Positions 42,542-54,382 of a stretch of DNA of 64,000 nt are shown here, piece by piece. Both the position numbers and the translations under genes were made by a program. The stretch covers positions 50,715,041-50,779,040 of the forward strand of contig OY747714.1 in NCBI GenBank assembly GCA_963556495.2, read 5' to 3'. A model generated the notes under the pieces. That model searched no databases and was not told where the DNA came from. It saw only the letters and a list, made by a program, of their open reading frames with translations. This DNA is from Valencia hispanica. Its lineage: Eukaryota; Chordata; Actinopteri; Cyprinodontiformes; Valenciidae. Numbering within the stretch: the stretch's first letter is position 1; each line of letters opens with the position of its first letter.

Positions 42542-43426
42542 ATGGCTACTCTTCTCTCTCCTGTCTCTAACTCTTCTCTTCTCTCTTGCTCTCTCTGTCA
42601 GATGTTTAGTTACTTCCCTGCCTCCTTTAGTGATAATGGTAACTGTAATAAATGTAATATTTTTGTAGCTTTGGAGGCGAGGGTATCAGAATTAGAAGCA
42701 CGGCTCCGCGCTGTTGAAAAACCAGCAGATAGCCGAAGCCCATTAGCCAGCGCGGAGCCAACAAGGATAGAACCCCCTAGCTGTCCTCCGGTAGAGCCCG
42801 CGCAGCCGGGACCTCTAGGCGGCTGGGTGACTGTACGTAGGAAGCATAGTTCTAGGACCCAGCCCCCGGGCCACCACCAACCGGTCCGCGTTTCTAACAG
42901 ATTTTCCCCGCTCAGCGACACACCCGCTGAGAAACCGACCCTGGTAATTGGCAGCTCCATAGTCAGAAACGTGGCATTAGAGACACCATTGACCATAGTC
43001 AAATGTTTGCCAGGGGCCAGAACGGGCGACATCAAATCCTACCTGAAACTGCTGGCTAAAGATAAGCGTAAATACAGTAAGATTGTTATTCACGCTGGCG
43101 GTAATTACACCCGGTTACGCCAATCGGAGGTCACTAAAATTAGTGTTGCTTCTGTGTGTAAGTTTGCCAAAACAATGTCAGACTCGGTAATCTTTTCTGG
43201 TCCCCTGCCTGATCGGACCAGTGACGACATGTTTAGCCGCATGCTGTCATTCCATCAATGGTTGTCTGGGTGGTGTCCTGCAAACGATGTGGGCTACATT
43301 GATAACTGGAGAACTTTTTGGGGAAAACCTGGTCTGATCCGGAGAGACGGCATCCATCCCACTTTGGATGGAGCAGCTCTTCTTTCTAGGAATATGGCCG
43401 AATTTATTAGTCTTCCAAAACACTGA
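42542..43426 (+). CDS. LINE ORF1 protein, SGNH-hydrolase-like
   Basis: This 294-residue intact frame has a short Cys-rich N-terminus (CSLCQMF..CNKCNIF), a coiled coil ([19 protein letters not shown]), a Pro-rich linker with [10 protein letters not shown], and an SGNH-type domain. The domain has [12 protein letters not shown] (nucleophile Ser block), [30 protein letters not shown] and [15 protein letters not shown] (Asp/His block). The Asp after Asn in the GxND block is Tyr here, which could weaken activity. ORF2 starts 94 bases downstream. Confidence 0.85.
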   Translation: MATLLSPVSNSSLLSCSLCQMFSYFPASFSDNGNCNKCNIFVALEARVSELEARLRAVEKPADSRSPLASAEPTRIEPPSCPPVEPAQPGPLGGWVTVRRKHSSRTQPPGHHQPVRVSNRFSPLSDTPAEKPTLVIGSSIVRNVALETPLTIVKCLPGARTGDIKSYLKLLAKDKRKYSKIVIHAGGNYTRLRQSEVTKISVASVCKFAKTMSDSVIFSGPLPDRTSDDMFSRMLSFHQWLSGWCPANDVGYIDNWRTFWGKPGLIRRDGIHPTLDGAALLSRNMAEFISLPKH

Positions 43427-43519
43427 CAACCCAGGGTCCAGACCAGGAAGCAGAGTCGTAGTTTAACCCACCTCTCTGCTGCTTCTGTACTGTTACCTAC
43501 CCATTACCCTATAGAAACA

Positions 43520-46325
43520 GTGTCTTGCCCACGGCCAAAATTAAATGGATTAAAAGTTAAGCCAACAAAAGCAAATTATGGAAATCTCATAAAAATAAAT
43601 ACAAGTTTGACTGAAAATAAATCTATTAAATGTGGTTTATTAAACATAAGATCTCTCTCCTCAAAGACTTTGTTAGTAAATGACTTGATTTGTGATAATC
43701 ACATTGATTTCATTTGTCTCACAGAAACCTGGTTGCAGCAGGAGGATTATGTCAGTATAAATGAGTCAACTCCTTCCAGTCATTTAAATTTTCACATTCC
43801 TAGAAATACTGGGCGAGGAGGAGGAGTTGCAACCATTTTCCGTTCTGATGTACTAATTAGTCCCAGACCAATTGATAGCTACAGTTCTTTTGAGCATCTA
43901 ACCCTTAATTTTCCTCATCCAAGTTTAAAAACATTAAGACCATTTTTGTTTGTGGTTTTGTATCGTCCACCAGCCCCTTACTCTCAATTCTTGGATCAGA
44001 TCTCACATTTTTTATCTGATTTAGTATTAAATACTGATAGGGTCATTATAGTGGGGGACTTCAATATTCATGTGGATACTGAAAGTGATAGCCTAAATGC
44101 AGCCTTTAATGCTATTTTAGACTCAATTGGCTTTACTCAAAAAGTACAGGGATCGACCCACTCAGGTAAACACACTTTGGACCTTGAACTGACATACGGT
44201 ATTGAGTGTGAGGAAATAACAGTCCACCCACATAACCCGGTCCTGTCTGACCACTTCTTGATAACTTTTGAATTTACTTTAACTGACCATCTTAAATCTG
44301 AAAGAAAATTTCATTATAGTAGAGCTTTATCAGACAATGCTGTAACAATTTTTAAAGAATCTGTTCCATTCTTACTTTCCTCAGTGTCTCAGAGTAACAC
44401 AGTGGATGGCAGCAATTCTATCTCTAACCCTTCAGAAATTGATGGTCTGGTTCACAGCGTTACGTCCTCATTGCGTTTGGCATTAGATAGTGTAGCCCCC
44501 TTAAAAAAGAAAGTGGCTAGCCATAGGAGGCTGACTCCTTGGTTTAACGCAGAGTTGCGTACTTTAAAGCAGAATACTAGGAAGTTGGAGAGAAAATGGC
44601 GCTCTACACATCTAGAGGATTCCTATTTAACCTGGAATAACAGTCTATTGCTGTATAAAGAGACCCTTCGACAAGCTAGAACAGCATATTTTTCATCATT
44701 AATAGAGGCGAATAAAAACAATCCTAGGTTTCTTTTTAGTACAGTTGCCAAACTTACACAGAGTCATAGCTCTGTTGAGCAAACTATTCCCCCAGCTCTT
44801 AGCAGTGATGATTTTATGAGATTCTTCATAAATAAAATAAATTTTATTAAAAATAAAATCATTGGCACCCTCCCAAACATGATTACTTCTTCCTCAGTAA
44901 ATGAAAGAACTGTAGAACCTCAGTTGTGCTTAGGCTGTTTTGATTCAGTCGAGCTTTCAGAATTATCAAAAATATTAGCCTCATCTAAACCTTCAACTTG
45001 TATGTTGGACCCAATTCCAACTAAATTATTTAAAGAAGTGTTCCATTTGGTTCCTGGCCCCATTTTGGATATGATGAATCTATCCTTAGTAAACGGATAC
45101 GTACCACAGGAATTTAAAATAGCTGTAATTAAACCTTTACTCTAGAAACCTTCCCTTGATCAAGATGACTTAGTGAATTACAGACCTATATCTAACCTTC
45201 CTTTCTTATCCAAAGTCTTCGAGAAAATAGTTGCTAATGAAGTCTGTGAACATCTAAACAGTAACGAGCTGTTTGAAGAGTTTCAGTCAGGTTTTAGAGC
45301 TCATCATAGCACTGAAACAGCACTGGTGAAGGTTACTGATGATATTCTCATGGCCTCAGATAATGGACTGGTGTCTGTTCTGGTTTTGTTAGATCTCAGT
45401 GCTGCTTTTGACACAGTCGATCATAATATTCTCTTAGAAAGGCTTGAACATGTTGCAGGGATCAAAGGAACAGCACTAGGCTGGTTTAAATCATATTTGT
45501 CTGATAGATTCCAGTTTGTTCATCTAAATGATAAATCTTCTTCACTCTCAAGGTTTACTTGTGGAGTTCCACAGGGTTCTGTCCTTGGACCAATTCTTTT
45601 CACCATATATATGCTTCCAATTGGTAGAATCATTAGACAGCATGGGATACATTTCCACAGCTATGCCGATGATACACAACTATATTTATCCATAAATCCT
45701 GATGAACCCAGTCAGTTAGGTAGATTACAGGCATGTCTGGAAGACATAAAAGCATGGATGACCCTAAACTTTTTGCTTTTAAATTCTGACAAGACAGAAG
45801 TTGCTGTCTTTGGACCAGAAGTTCTTAAACAGAAACTGATTAGTCAATCACTTCATCTGGATGGCATTAAATTGGCCCCCAGTAATAACGTAAAGAACCT
45901 CGGCGTTATTTTTGACCAAGACTTGACATTTAAATCCCATATTAAACAGGTTTCTAGGATTTCTTTCTTTCACCTCCGGAATATTGCTAAAATTAGAAAC
46001 ATCCTGTCCAGGAGTGATGCTGAGAAACTAGTCCATGCATTTGTTACCTCAAGGCTGGACTACTGTAATTCTTTACTATCAGGAAGTCCACAAAATGCTA
46101 TTAAAAGCCTTCAGTTGATCCAAAATGCGGCAGCAAGAGTTCTGATGAATATTAAAAAGAGAGATCACATTTCTCCTGTTTTAGCTTCCCTTCATTGGCT
46201 CCCTGTTAAATCCAGAATAGAATTTAAGATCCTTCTTCTTACATATAAAGCCCTTAATAATCAAGCTCCATCATCCATCAGAGATCTGATTGGTCCATAT
46301 GTTCCTAAAAGAGCACTTCTCAGAC
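43520..46325 (+). pseudogene. LINE ORF2 endonuclease/RT, one nonsense codon, 3' end displaced
   Basis: The endonuclease has [56 protein letters not shown] and LSDHFLITF. The RT has AVIKPLL, a TAG (45,143-45,145), then [77 protein letters not shown] and NLGVIFDQDL. HWLPVKSRIEFKILLLTYKA and IGPYVPKRALLR follow. The only break is the single TAG, in place of an expected Lys-type codon. The element part ends at about 46,325 and the frame then runs into flanking DNA to a stop at 46,354. Confidence 0.9.
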
Positions 46326-46335
46326 CATGTCTTCA

Positions 46336-47340
46336 CTTCTGCTTTGCATTCTGAGTTGGTTGATTGAACACAAACCAAAAGATGCTAATTAGTCTTAAAC
46401 TAATTATAGTCTGTTTAAAGCTAACTTAGCCTCACTTTCAAAGTAGCATTGGGCTCAAACATACATATTAATACTGAACTCTGACATCACTATCAATTTG
46501 TTGGTTATCGTTTCTACGTCTGTGCATATTGGTATAATTTTACTTTTGGTGTTTAGTTGTATTGCTCATTTTACTTAGTAGTTTAGTTATGTGTTTTAGT
46601 AGCTTAATGAGTTTGTTGATTAAAGTATTTTAACTGGAGAGTTGAATTTGTTTTGTTAATAAACTTGTATTTTGGAAAGTTTTTTGTTGTTATTTCACAT
46701 ACATCTGTAGTAACTTGCTGTTAAAGAAATGTCACAGGCTTAATCCATTTGTCGTTTTATTATGTCAGCCTCACCAGACAGGTAGTCATAACCATTACCT
46801 GAGACTGAACTATTTGGCTATTATTATTTCCGGTATAATAAGGATGGTGTTGCAAACGTGGTCATTTTGACCTAAATTACTTGTGATAAGGCAATATGAT
46901 TAATAGCTTCTAGATGTATCAACATCTACAGGTTAAGCTGCCTACCTCATTGTAACTGCAGCATTTTTGCTAACCGGAGGCTGGTGGTGGAGCCTGGGCC
47001 TGATGATGGAGGCTGGTGATGGAACTTGAGACTGTTGGTGGAGCCTGACCCTGGAGGCTGGAGCCCTAAATTTCAGACATCATTGATTCTAAAATTAGAT
47101 TAATTGTATTAAGAGGCTAGCGGACCAGATCAAGAACCATGGTTGTTCTTTCTGGAGGAGAATGCAGAGAGAGGCTCCAAAAATAGTTGACAAGACAACA
47201 GAAACCAGAAGTAGGCAACAGTAGGGAGGGAGAGAGAAAGGCATCCATCCTCGCATAGAGCAGGAAGTAAAAACTTGTAAAACAAGAAAGAAATTGCCTT
47301 TTGGGTAAGTTATGTTTCTTTTGATAGAGTTGGTTTCTTC
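46336..47340. other. No recognised gene; small GGAGGCTGG-type repeat
   Basis: Mostly AT-rich. At 46,976-47,065 there are about five imperfect units of ggaggctggtggtggagcct. Otherwise nothing identified. Confidence 0.5.
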
Positions 47341-47352
47341 ATCCAGAAGTTA

Positions 47353-47960
47353 ATGGATTCTCCCTTTTTCTCTGGCTGTGTCCCACAGTGTTTTAAACAG
47401 GCTATTGTGCAACCACCTATAAAAAAGCAGAATCTGGATCTTTTAAATTTTAGGCCAATCTCCAAACTTAATTTTCTATCAAAAGTCCTTGAGAAAGTAA
47501 TTCATTCTCAACTCCAGGACTACGTGTTTCTTAGGTACAATGCCGTTTGGACGGGGGGCATCGACTGGGATGATGGTCTCGGCTGCTTAACATCCCTCAT
47601 GTCCTGTTATCAACTTTTCACTTTCTCTAACATAGAAAGTTCTCTTATATCAGATCTTCTGTTCCTACTGTGTCTCTGCTCTGTCTTCTCAAACCCCCAG
47701 ACGGTCGTGGCAGATGGTTGTCGTGGTTCTGTTGGAGGTTTTCCTCTCCACTGTTGCTACATGCTTGCGCAGTATGAGGGATTGCTGAGGTTGGAGTCTG
47801 CATCAACAGGACGCAACTTTAAGTCAATGACGCGATGCAATCTGCTGGGATTCCTTTGATAGGAAACTAACTAAAACTTAAAACTAATTGGATTGTTTGT
47901 ATGATTGTATTGAAATCACTTTTCTGAATCGGGGCTATATAAAAAAAACTGAATTTAAAC
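47353..47960 (+). mobile_element. L2/Maui-like LINE, internally deleted
   Basis: The first 180 bases encode RT entry motifs (CVPQCFKQAIVQPPIKKQNL, LLNFRPISKLNFLSKVLEKV). They pass at about 47,530 directly into 3' UTR sequence matching 41,400-41,850 inverted (gaccgtctgggggtttgaga here on the opposite strand) and end with the cgctatata-type tail. Almost all of the RT is missing. Confidence 0.8.
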
Positions 47961-48237
47961 AAATTATCAGTTTTTCAGAAAAAGTTCAATCTGCATCTAA
48001 GACATTAGCTTCAGCAGGCAAAATGCTGAAGCACCAGAAGCGCTTCTTCAGGGGCATGTATGCAGGCTACTTTACATAAAAGTTTAATTCAGATTCAGGG
48101 CTTCTCAGAAACATCCAGGGCTTAAGCCAAAGTAGCCACCCCCTAACTCCGCCCCTGCTGCTGAGGTTGAGCTTCTCCTCCTTCATTCCTTCGGTTCTCC
48201 TCAGAGGTACCTGTTCTCCCTGAAGATCTCCATCAGC

Positions 48238-48387
48238 ATGCAGCTCCTCCTCCTCCTCCTGCTGCTCCATGAAGCCTCCTCAGTGCCTGGCTGCCGCAGC
48301 GACAGGGATAAGGACCACCGGTGGAGGGAGAACTGCACAGGAGCCGGGTTCAGCCACATCCCAGCAGGACTGGAGCCCAAAACGCAG
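48238..48387 (+). CDS. Secreted leucine-rich-repeat protein, exon 1
   Basis: The exon encodes a strong signal peptide (MQLLLLLLLLHEASSVPGC, cleavage likely near the Ser-Val-Pro) and a short Cys-containing LRR N-terminal cap (GCRSDRDKDHRWRENCTGAG). It ends EPKTQ at a phase-0 donor CAG|GTATCA. The next exon starts in phase 0. Extracellular LRR proteins use such caps before the repeats. The upstream promoter was not recognised. Confidence 0.7.
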
Positions 48388-49047
48388 GTATCAGGACCAG
48401 TTCTCCCAGTAAGACCTGAACATCTGGAGATGGAGCCATTTAAAGAGGAACATCTTAGAAACGCCTCTGAGCTAAACATGTCTTTAAAAATTCCTGTTGT
48501 TGGCGTTCCATTGATATCTGTTCTGATATCTGTGGTGTAGTATTCCCGAATACATTTTTTATATTGCACCTGAATGCAACTCAGGTAAGAATGCTGATTG
48601 GTTGTCAATGTCACATGATCCAACAATGTTATGTTTACGTGAGAAGCTGTAGCGTTCCAGCTAATGTTCGTGTCAATAAATAAGAGCTGGTAACTTAGCA
48701 TTTGCTTGTCAATCATTCCTGTACGTCTGCACGAAACGAAAACAAGACATGTGGAGGAGCTGCGACCTTCAGCTGACCTCTACTTTCTAGAGCAGAGTTT
48801 TTTTTAAAGCATTTTAAAAGTTTGTCTCAGTCTGAATGTTTGTGTGAGGAAAACCTTTGATCAAAGTTTGATCTGGAGAAACTCCTCCAGATCTCCATGC
48901 TGTCCAGAGTTCAGCCTCCATGAACCCAAGAAGAAGAACAGTTCCAGCATTGGGAGGTGATTCCAGATGTTCTGGTTGGGAACCAGAAGGAGGCAGAGCT
49001 GCAGAAAACAACCAAAGCTCATGATGATGATGATTTGTTTCTTTCAG

Positions 49048-49143
49048 GTTCTGTTGTTTCCAGACAACCTGTTCACCGCTCTGTCCTGGACCTCCTTCCA
49101 GATCTTCTCAGACGTCTATGAGATCGACCTCACAGCCAACCAG
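49048..49143 (+). CDS. Leucine-rich-repeat protein, exon 2
   Basis: It is bounded by acceptor gtttctttcag and donor CAG|GTCTAT, with 32 codons in phase 0. VLLFPDNLFTALSWTSFQIF followed by SDVYEIDLTANQ shows the LxxLxLxxN pattern of leucine-rich repeats. It joins exon 1 (after TQ) without frame change. Confidence 0.7.
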
Positions 49144-49221
49144 GTCTATGCTTCTACACAAACACAGTTAGCCTGTAGATCTGAGAGAGACACATGAAGT
49201 GATGAAGGTCTCGTCCTCCAG

Positions 49222-49413
49222 GTTTCTGAGGTGACCCCCAGCTCTGCTCCTATCCTGCCCGGCCTCAGCGTCCTCCGGCTGGGATCAAACCGCCTGATGT
49301 TCCTCTCTGATGGCTCCTTCACAGCCTGTCCTGCTCTGACTGAACTTTACCTGGAGAACAACTCCCTGGTTTCTCTGAGCGACCGCACCTTCTCTGGGCT
49401 CATCAGGTTGGAG
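49222..49413 (+). CDS. Leucine-rich-repeat protein, exon 3
   Basis: The exon encodes 64 residues, in phase 0 at both ends (acceptor cgtcctccag, donor GAG|GTCAGC). LPGLSVLRLGSNRLMFLSDG, then SFTACPALTELYLENNSL and RTFSGLIRLE, contain two to three canonical LRRs. Further LRR exons would be expected, but downstream comes only a weak exon candidate and a Tc1 relic, so the gene looks truncated. I do not recognise which LRR gene it is. Confidence 0.7.
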
Positions 49414-49744
49414 GTCAGCATGGCGCCGTCATCCGGTTCAGAGAGAAAATAGCTGATAGGGTCCAGCTCTTTGAGGCAGAACCAGGTCTGGATCTCTGCA
49501 GGCAAAACCAGAACAAAGTCCAGGGAGACATTCTGGAGGGAACCTGGATGAGGTGTAATGGCAGAAAATACTTCAGGGGTTCCATAATAAAATAAGACTG
49601 AGTCCCGGTGAATCAATGCGTTTAAGTATTTAATACAAACATGCCAAAACATGGAGGGGACAGAGATTGCTCATGCATCACCCTCCCCAAACTTTCTGAC
49701 TAAAAGTTTAAATAGTATTCAGCAATCACTGTTTATCTCTGCAG

Positions 49745-49801
49745 CACGTCTTCTCCAATCTCGATGTCCAGCTTCTGGAGGACCGGTTCATGCCCATCTG
49801 A
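49745..49801 (+). CDS. Possible terminal exon of LRR gene
   Basis: The acceptor tttatctctgcag is followed by 18 codons (HVFSNLDVQLLEDRFMPI) and a TGA, in the phase required after exon 3. It has no LRR pattern and may be chance. Confidence 0.25.
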   Translation, partial: HVFSNLDVQLLEDRFMPI

Positions 49802-49989
49802 TAGCAGCACATTCTCGATCAGACTGTTCCGTAGTTCTCTTGCTGCCCCGGCGTCTGTCTTTTTGCTGATCTGACACATCTTTATCAGGAACATTAAGCT
49901 GGAACAATAAGCATGCCCCTAATCTTGTCATTTTGCCGTAGATACTTTCACTAGACATAGAATATATATTTAAATCCTAATTACATAGG

Positions 49990-50360
49990 AAAACTCCCAG
50001 CACAATTCCTTCTGCTGAGGATCTGTATGGAGATGCATATTTCATCTTCCAGCTGGACCTGGCCCCTGCACATACCGCCAGAAGTACCAAAACCTGGTTT
50101 GATCCCCATGGTGCCATCCCAGTGCTTGACTGGCCAGCCAACTCGCCAGACCTAAACCCCACTGAGAATCTATGGGGTATTATCAAGAGGTAAATGAGGG
50201 GAACCAGACCCAAAAATAAAGAGCTGACAGCAAGCATCAAGGAAATCTGGCCTTCATTAACTCCCAGGCAATGCCACAGGCTGATTGCTTCAATGCCACG
50301 GCGCATCGAGGCAGTGATTAAGGCAAAGGGATTAACTACCAAGTTTTGAAGATTGACATA
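49990..50360 (+). pseudogene. Tc1-like transposase C-terminal fragment
   Basis: The + frame reads LDLAPAHTARSTKTWFDPHG, VLDWPANSPDLNPTENLWGI, a stop, then RPKNKELTASIKEIWPSLTP and CHRLIASMPRRIEAVIKAKG. This is the second and third catalytic region of a Tc1 transposase (D in LDLAPAHTA, third residue in SPDLNP.EN). The 5' two-thirds are absent. The element 3' end lies near 50,420. Confidence 0.85.
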
Positions 50361-50429
50361 TTGTTTTGATAGTACCATATTTTGATTGATTTAATGTGAT
50401 CCTAATTTTTTTTTCTGCAAAAACTGGCC

Positions 50430-51300
50430 CCTAATGCAGAGATGCGGTGAATCATGCCAAAATCACCATTTACCTCTCAGTTTCAGGGTTGTTCTTTACA
50501 GAGAAATATTATGTTAAGACCAATTCTGTTACCAAGAAGATTCTCTTATAAACATCTAAACTAACTCAGTCTTTGCCAGAATACTCAGTAGGCTAAATCC
50601 TCTTGAAACAGCGATTTGGGGCCGGCCCCTTAACGTCTGCTTAACTGATGAAAATCTAAAATCAAAGAGCGCATGTGCAACGTACGCTCAGTAGACAGCA
50701 GAGGGGCACAAATGCCACAGCCCCAAGCTGAGATCCCGCTACCTTCCCTGATTGAGAAAGGCAACAATACGCCATCTGGCATGCAGTCTACTGCAGGTTT
50801 ATTAGAAGAAGAAGAAGCAGATGGTTGTGCAGCATAACTCTTATTAAAATATAATATCCTTGCTAGCTACCAAGACAAAGAAAAAAGAATGAAGTAGATT
50901 TTTTTGATGAAGTTACATTTAGCACGAGATGAAACATGGAACGTCACCAGCCAATGGATTTAACATCGTTCAAGGACTTTAAGTGATTATTTGAAAGATT
51001 ATACAGTTATTGAAACGTTTTCCCAGATGAAAGATCTGCATTTGGTTTTCAAGAACAACACTGCTTAGTCACCCTTTATTTGTAATTTTATGTAAGCTAT
51101 AAAAAAGGTTTCATTCTTCAATTACTTTGCATAAAATGGTGTAGTGTGCAGATGTGTGCTATTTATGTGGTTCATTTAATATTGAATCAATACTAAATTA
51201 ATCACATAAAATAGCAATCAATATTATTCATGCTTTTATACAGTCAGTGTGTTTTCTTTTTGTTCCTACTTTTTTAAACTCCATTTAGTCATGAATTCTG
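50430..51300. other. No recognised gene
   Basis: Anonymous sequence. A GAAGAAGAAGAAG run is at about 50,804. No domains or splice-bounded exons were seen. Confidence 0.4.
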
Positions 51301-51307
51301 CCGTGTG

Positions 51308-52290
51308 TAGGCAAGGCAAGGCAAGGCAATTTTATTTGTATAGCACACTTTCAACAACAGGGTAATTCAATGTGCTTTACATGATTTGGTGATTTAAAAA
51401 AACAAGACAAACAAACATGGAATATTGCGGAAATGAAAAGTAAAAGTAGCAAATTAGCATGAAACACACATTACACATGATACACAAAGCAAGTGAAAGG
51501 GCAATACAGCAAGAGAGCATTTGATACATATGACATTGATCATTTACTGGAATCAATTCTAAACAGATGGTTTTTAGTCTCGGTTTAAAGCAGTTCAGAG
51601 TTTCAGCAGCTCTACACTCGTCAGGAAGTCTGTTCCAGATAAGGGGAGCATAGAAACTGAAAGCTGCTTCTCCATGTTTAGTTCTGATTCTAGGGATGTT
51701 TAGTAGGCTAGAGTTGGAGGACCTGAGTGGTCTTGGTGGTTGGCACGGTGACAACAGGTCTTCAACATATTTTGGTGCTAAGCCATGTAATGATTTATAA
51801 ACTAGTAAAAGTATTTAGAAGTCTATTCTCTGAGCTACAGGGAGCCAGTGTAAGGACTTTAGAACTGGGGTGATGTGCTCTACTTTCCTGGTTCTAGTGA
51901 GGAACACGAGCAGCAGCGTTCTGGATCAGCTGCAGCTGTCTGATTGACTTTTTAGGCAGACCTGTGAAGACGCTGTTGCAGTAATCAATCCGACTAGACA
52001 AAAACGCATGGATGAGTTTTTCTAGGTCGTGTTGTGACATCAGTCCTTTAATCCTAGAAATGTTCTTCAGGTGATAGAAGGCTGACCTTGTTATTGACCT
52101 TTATGTGACCCCGGAGCTTCAGGTCTGAGTCCATTACTACACCTAGATTCTGTGCCTGATCTGTAGTTTCTAGCTGGATTAACAAGCTGTGTGCTGACAG
52201 TTAATTGTTCCTCCTTAGGCCCAAAAATAATTATTTCAGTTTTGTTTCTATTCAGTTGGAGAAAGTTATGGCACATCCATCCATTTATAC
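51308..52290 (-). mobile_element. LINE 3' part (RT C-terminus), minus strand
   Basis: Minus-strand reading gives [20 protein letters not shown] (RT fingers after YADD), a decayed middle with HITPVLKSLHWLPVAQRIDF and LLVYKSLHGLAPKYV, then RSSNSSLLNIPRIRTKHGEA and FYAPLIWNRLPDECRAAETL. The 3' tail ttgccttgccttgcc is at 51,308-51,333. It is 5'-truncated just upstream of the NKTE motif and has several stops. Confidence 0.85.
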
Positions 52291-53285
52291 ATGTACATGG
52301 ACTGTTGTGCTCTCTCCAGTAACGAGTGGTAAAGCTGGCATCTATATTGACTTATGTTAATAAATAAGTACTTGGTGGAAATCTGCAAGTCTCTGCTCAT
52401 GTTGCTATCTGGCAGCACAAGTCTATATGACTAGTATTTCTCCCGCTGGCCCCACCGCACGTTACATATGTCCGCTCCTTATCACACACCAGGCACGTTA
52501 CCTTAATTGTGAAAGAAACAATATTAATATCAAATACAAAGGCTGTTATCACTGCTAGATTATTGAAGGGCGAGTACGCTAGCAGGCTAACCATTATTCT
52601 TTCTCTGATTTGTGCTGCCTTTGTGGACATTTCAAATAAGAATACAAGATTTTTCAGAACCATTGTAAAATGGAGCTACAAGTTACAGTCACTGAAAACC
52701 TTCTATTTCCAGCTGCTATTGTAAGTTAAAGTATCACTGCTGCAAAGTCAATGGAGCACTCTTATTTTAAAGGAAATCTACTTCCACTAAATGTCAAACA
52801 GAACTGATTGAAAACCACATCTCTGAAATAACCAAACATCTGCTAGAAACATGACCCCAAATAGGGACATCAAAATGTTAGAAAATTGTTGCTTTGATGT
52901 GGAGCTATAGGCCCAGGCTGTACTGTATCCTTTCATTTATTCACACTTTCAAGCCTTATTATGAGCGATGAACTCAGAATATTCTCACTCTGGGGACGAC
53001 TTCTTTTTTCTTGGAGGCTCCATCTGTAAAACGGAGTTGGATTGTTGGTGTATGAACTTAGATTATGTGACTGCAGAATAAAGAGCCCTCACCAAATAGG
53101 AGTGCATCATTTACAGTAAATGCACAAACAAACAAACACCCAGACTTTTAACCAACCCCTAAGTGTAAAAGAAACTATAGCCTAGAGCTTAGTGATGTTA
53201 CGATGTGTGCCGAGCAGTGGAGGGAGGGTTTCCACAAAGTGCGTATCGAGGCCTGCTTCGTTTAGATTTCAATAAAATCTCTGAA
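52291..53285. other. No recognised gene
   Basis: AT-rich sequence with unremarkable short frames on both strands. Nothing could be identified. Confidence 0.4.
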
Positions 53286-53287
53286 AA

Positions 53288-53690
53288 CTATACGATATAA
53301 TAGCTGCCATGACACACATTTAAATGGACAGTGCAAATTATACAATTATGCAAAATGCAACATCTATTGCACATGCAATAAAAACAATTTAAAACAGAAC
53401 AAACAAAAATAAAAATAAGTAATACTTTCACTCCTGTAATCAATGTTTTATTGTTTTCTAAAAAGAAAATTGACTTGATTTCCCTGATGCTGGATGGCAG
53501 TGAGTTCCACTCTACAGCCCCTCTGTTTACAATAGTTTTCTTCATAAAATTACATCTGGAGCTTGGAATAATCATTATGTTGTTGCTGACTGAGCGTGTC
53601 ACATGCTCACGACCAAATCCACTAAATAATATTTTCTCTTTTATAAAATGATTCATTAGCCATGACCTTGTGCATGAGCAACAGAAGGTT
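53288..53690 (-). mobile_element. LINE RT C-terminal fragment (different family)
   Basis: The minus frame contains NNIMIIPSSRCNFMKKTIVN followed by RGAVEWNSLPSSIREIKSIF, the C-terminus of a non-LTR RT. The wording differs from the GEAAFSFYAP family, so this is another lineage. Confidence 0.65.
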
Positions 53691-53744
53691 AGAATATTGT
53701 TTATAATATAAACCCCCTCAGGCTCAATTCAAAATGTGGGTTTG

Positions 53745-53860
53745 TGTAGGAGAGTTGCAGTCAGTTTGGAGTTTGGATAGGAGAGTTTGGTTAGTGTTGA
53801 TATAGTTTGGAGATAGTTTGGAGAGCATAGAGACCGATAGTTTGAAGATTTAGGAGAGTG
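53745..53860. repeat. Short degenerate GTTTGGAG repeat
   Basis: Repeated gtttgga(g/t) and gatagtttgga units over about 100 bases. Confidence 0.5.
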
Positions 53861-54137
53861 AGAGGATGGAGCCATCATGGATCTCAACCATTACTTGCTG
53901 GAAGTAAGATTTTCTATGAACTAACTGACTGATTAGCTCACCAACTCACTACAAACGCAGACAACACCACAGCGCTTATGATGAAGCGACACGCTGAATG
54001 AACCAATGACGCACAAACCGAGGCGTCGGTCACGTGATTTCCCCGTTCTTGACGCACGCTTCGGATCGAGGCTCCATTTGGCACGCCCACTTTTGCTGGA
54101 GGCTCGCGGTTGATTTGTCCCGTCACTACCCTCCACA

Positions 54138-54149
54138 CCAGTTGGTGGC
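54138..54149 (+). promoter_or_regulatory. CTCF-core-like motif upstream of cassette C
   Basis: ccagttggtggc matches the CTCF core consensus with one mismatch. It sits in the block (ggtggcggtaatg.accga) shared with cassette B. Function is inferred only. Confidence 0.3.
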
Positions 54150-54269
54150 GGTAATGCACCGATTCATTGTTTTCCGCCAATAAACACCAGAAGAAGAAGA
54201 AGTCCTCCTCCTCCTCCTCCTCCTCTTCCTCCTCCTACAGCACTCTTCCGGATCTGCTGCTGGGCGGTT

Positions 54270-54382
54270 CGGCTCGGTCAAACAAGGAACCAGAACAGCA
54301 GGCGTCCCGGTTCCGACTGGAGCCGCTCCAGAACTCAGAGGGAAAGGACTCCGACCCTGTCTGTAGTGGGAAGCTCCATCCA
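54270..54382 (+). other. Cassette C exon 1 (non-coding), start uncertain
   Basis: It shares caaggaaccagaacagcagg, cgtcccggttccgactgga and aagctccatcca with gene B and ends at the donor A|GTAAGTCC (54,383). A CTC-rich microsatellite (54,206-54,235) precedes it. Confidence 0.65.

Larger units (their letters stand above)
42285..46325 (+). mobile_element. L2/Maui-like LINE, inverted 5' part
   Basis: It contains the 5' UTR, ORF1 and ORF2 up to the codons for PYVPKRALLR, where element sequence stops and the putative target repeat begins. In element coordinates the next segment is exactly the AGLLVV start of the minus-strand part at 42,275. Together they make a near-complete element of about 4.9 kb. 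Confidence 0.8.
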
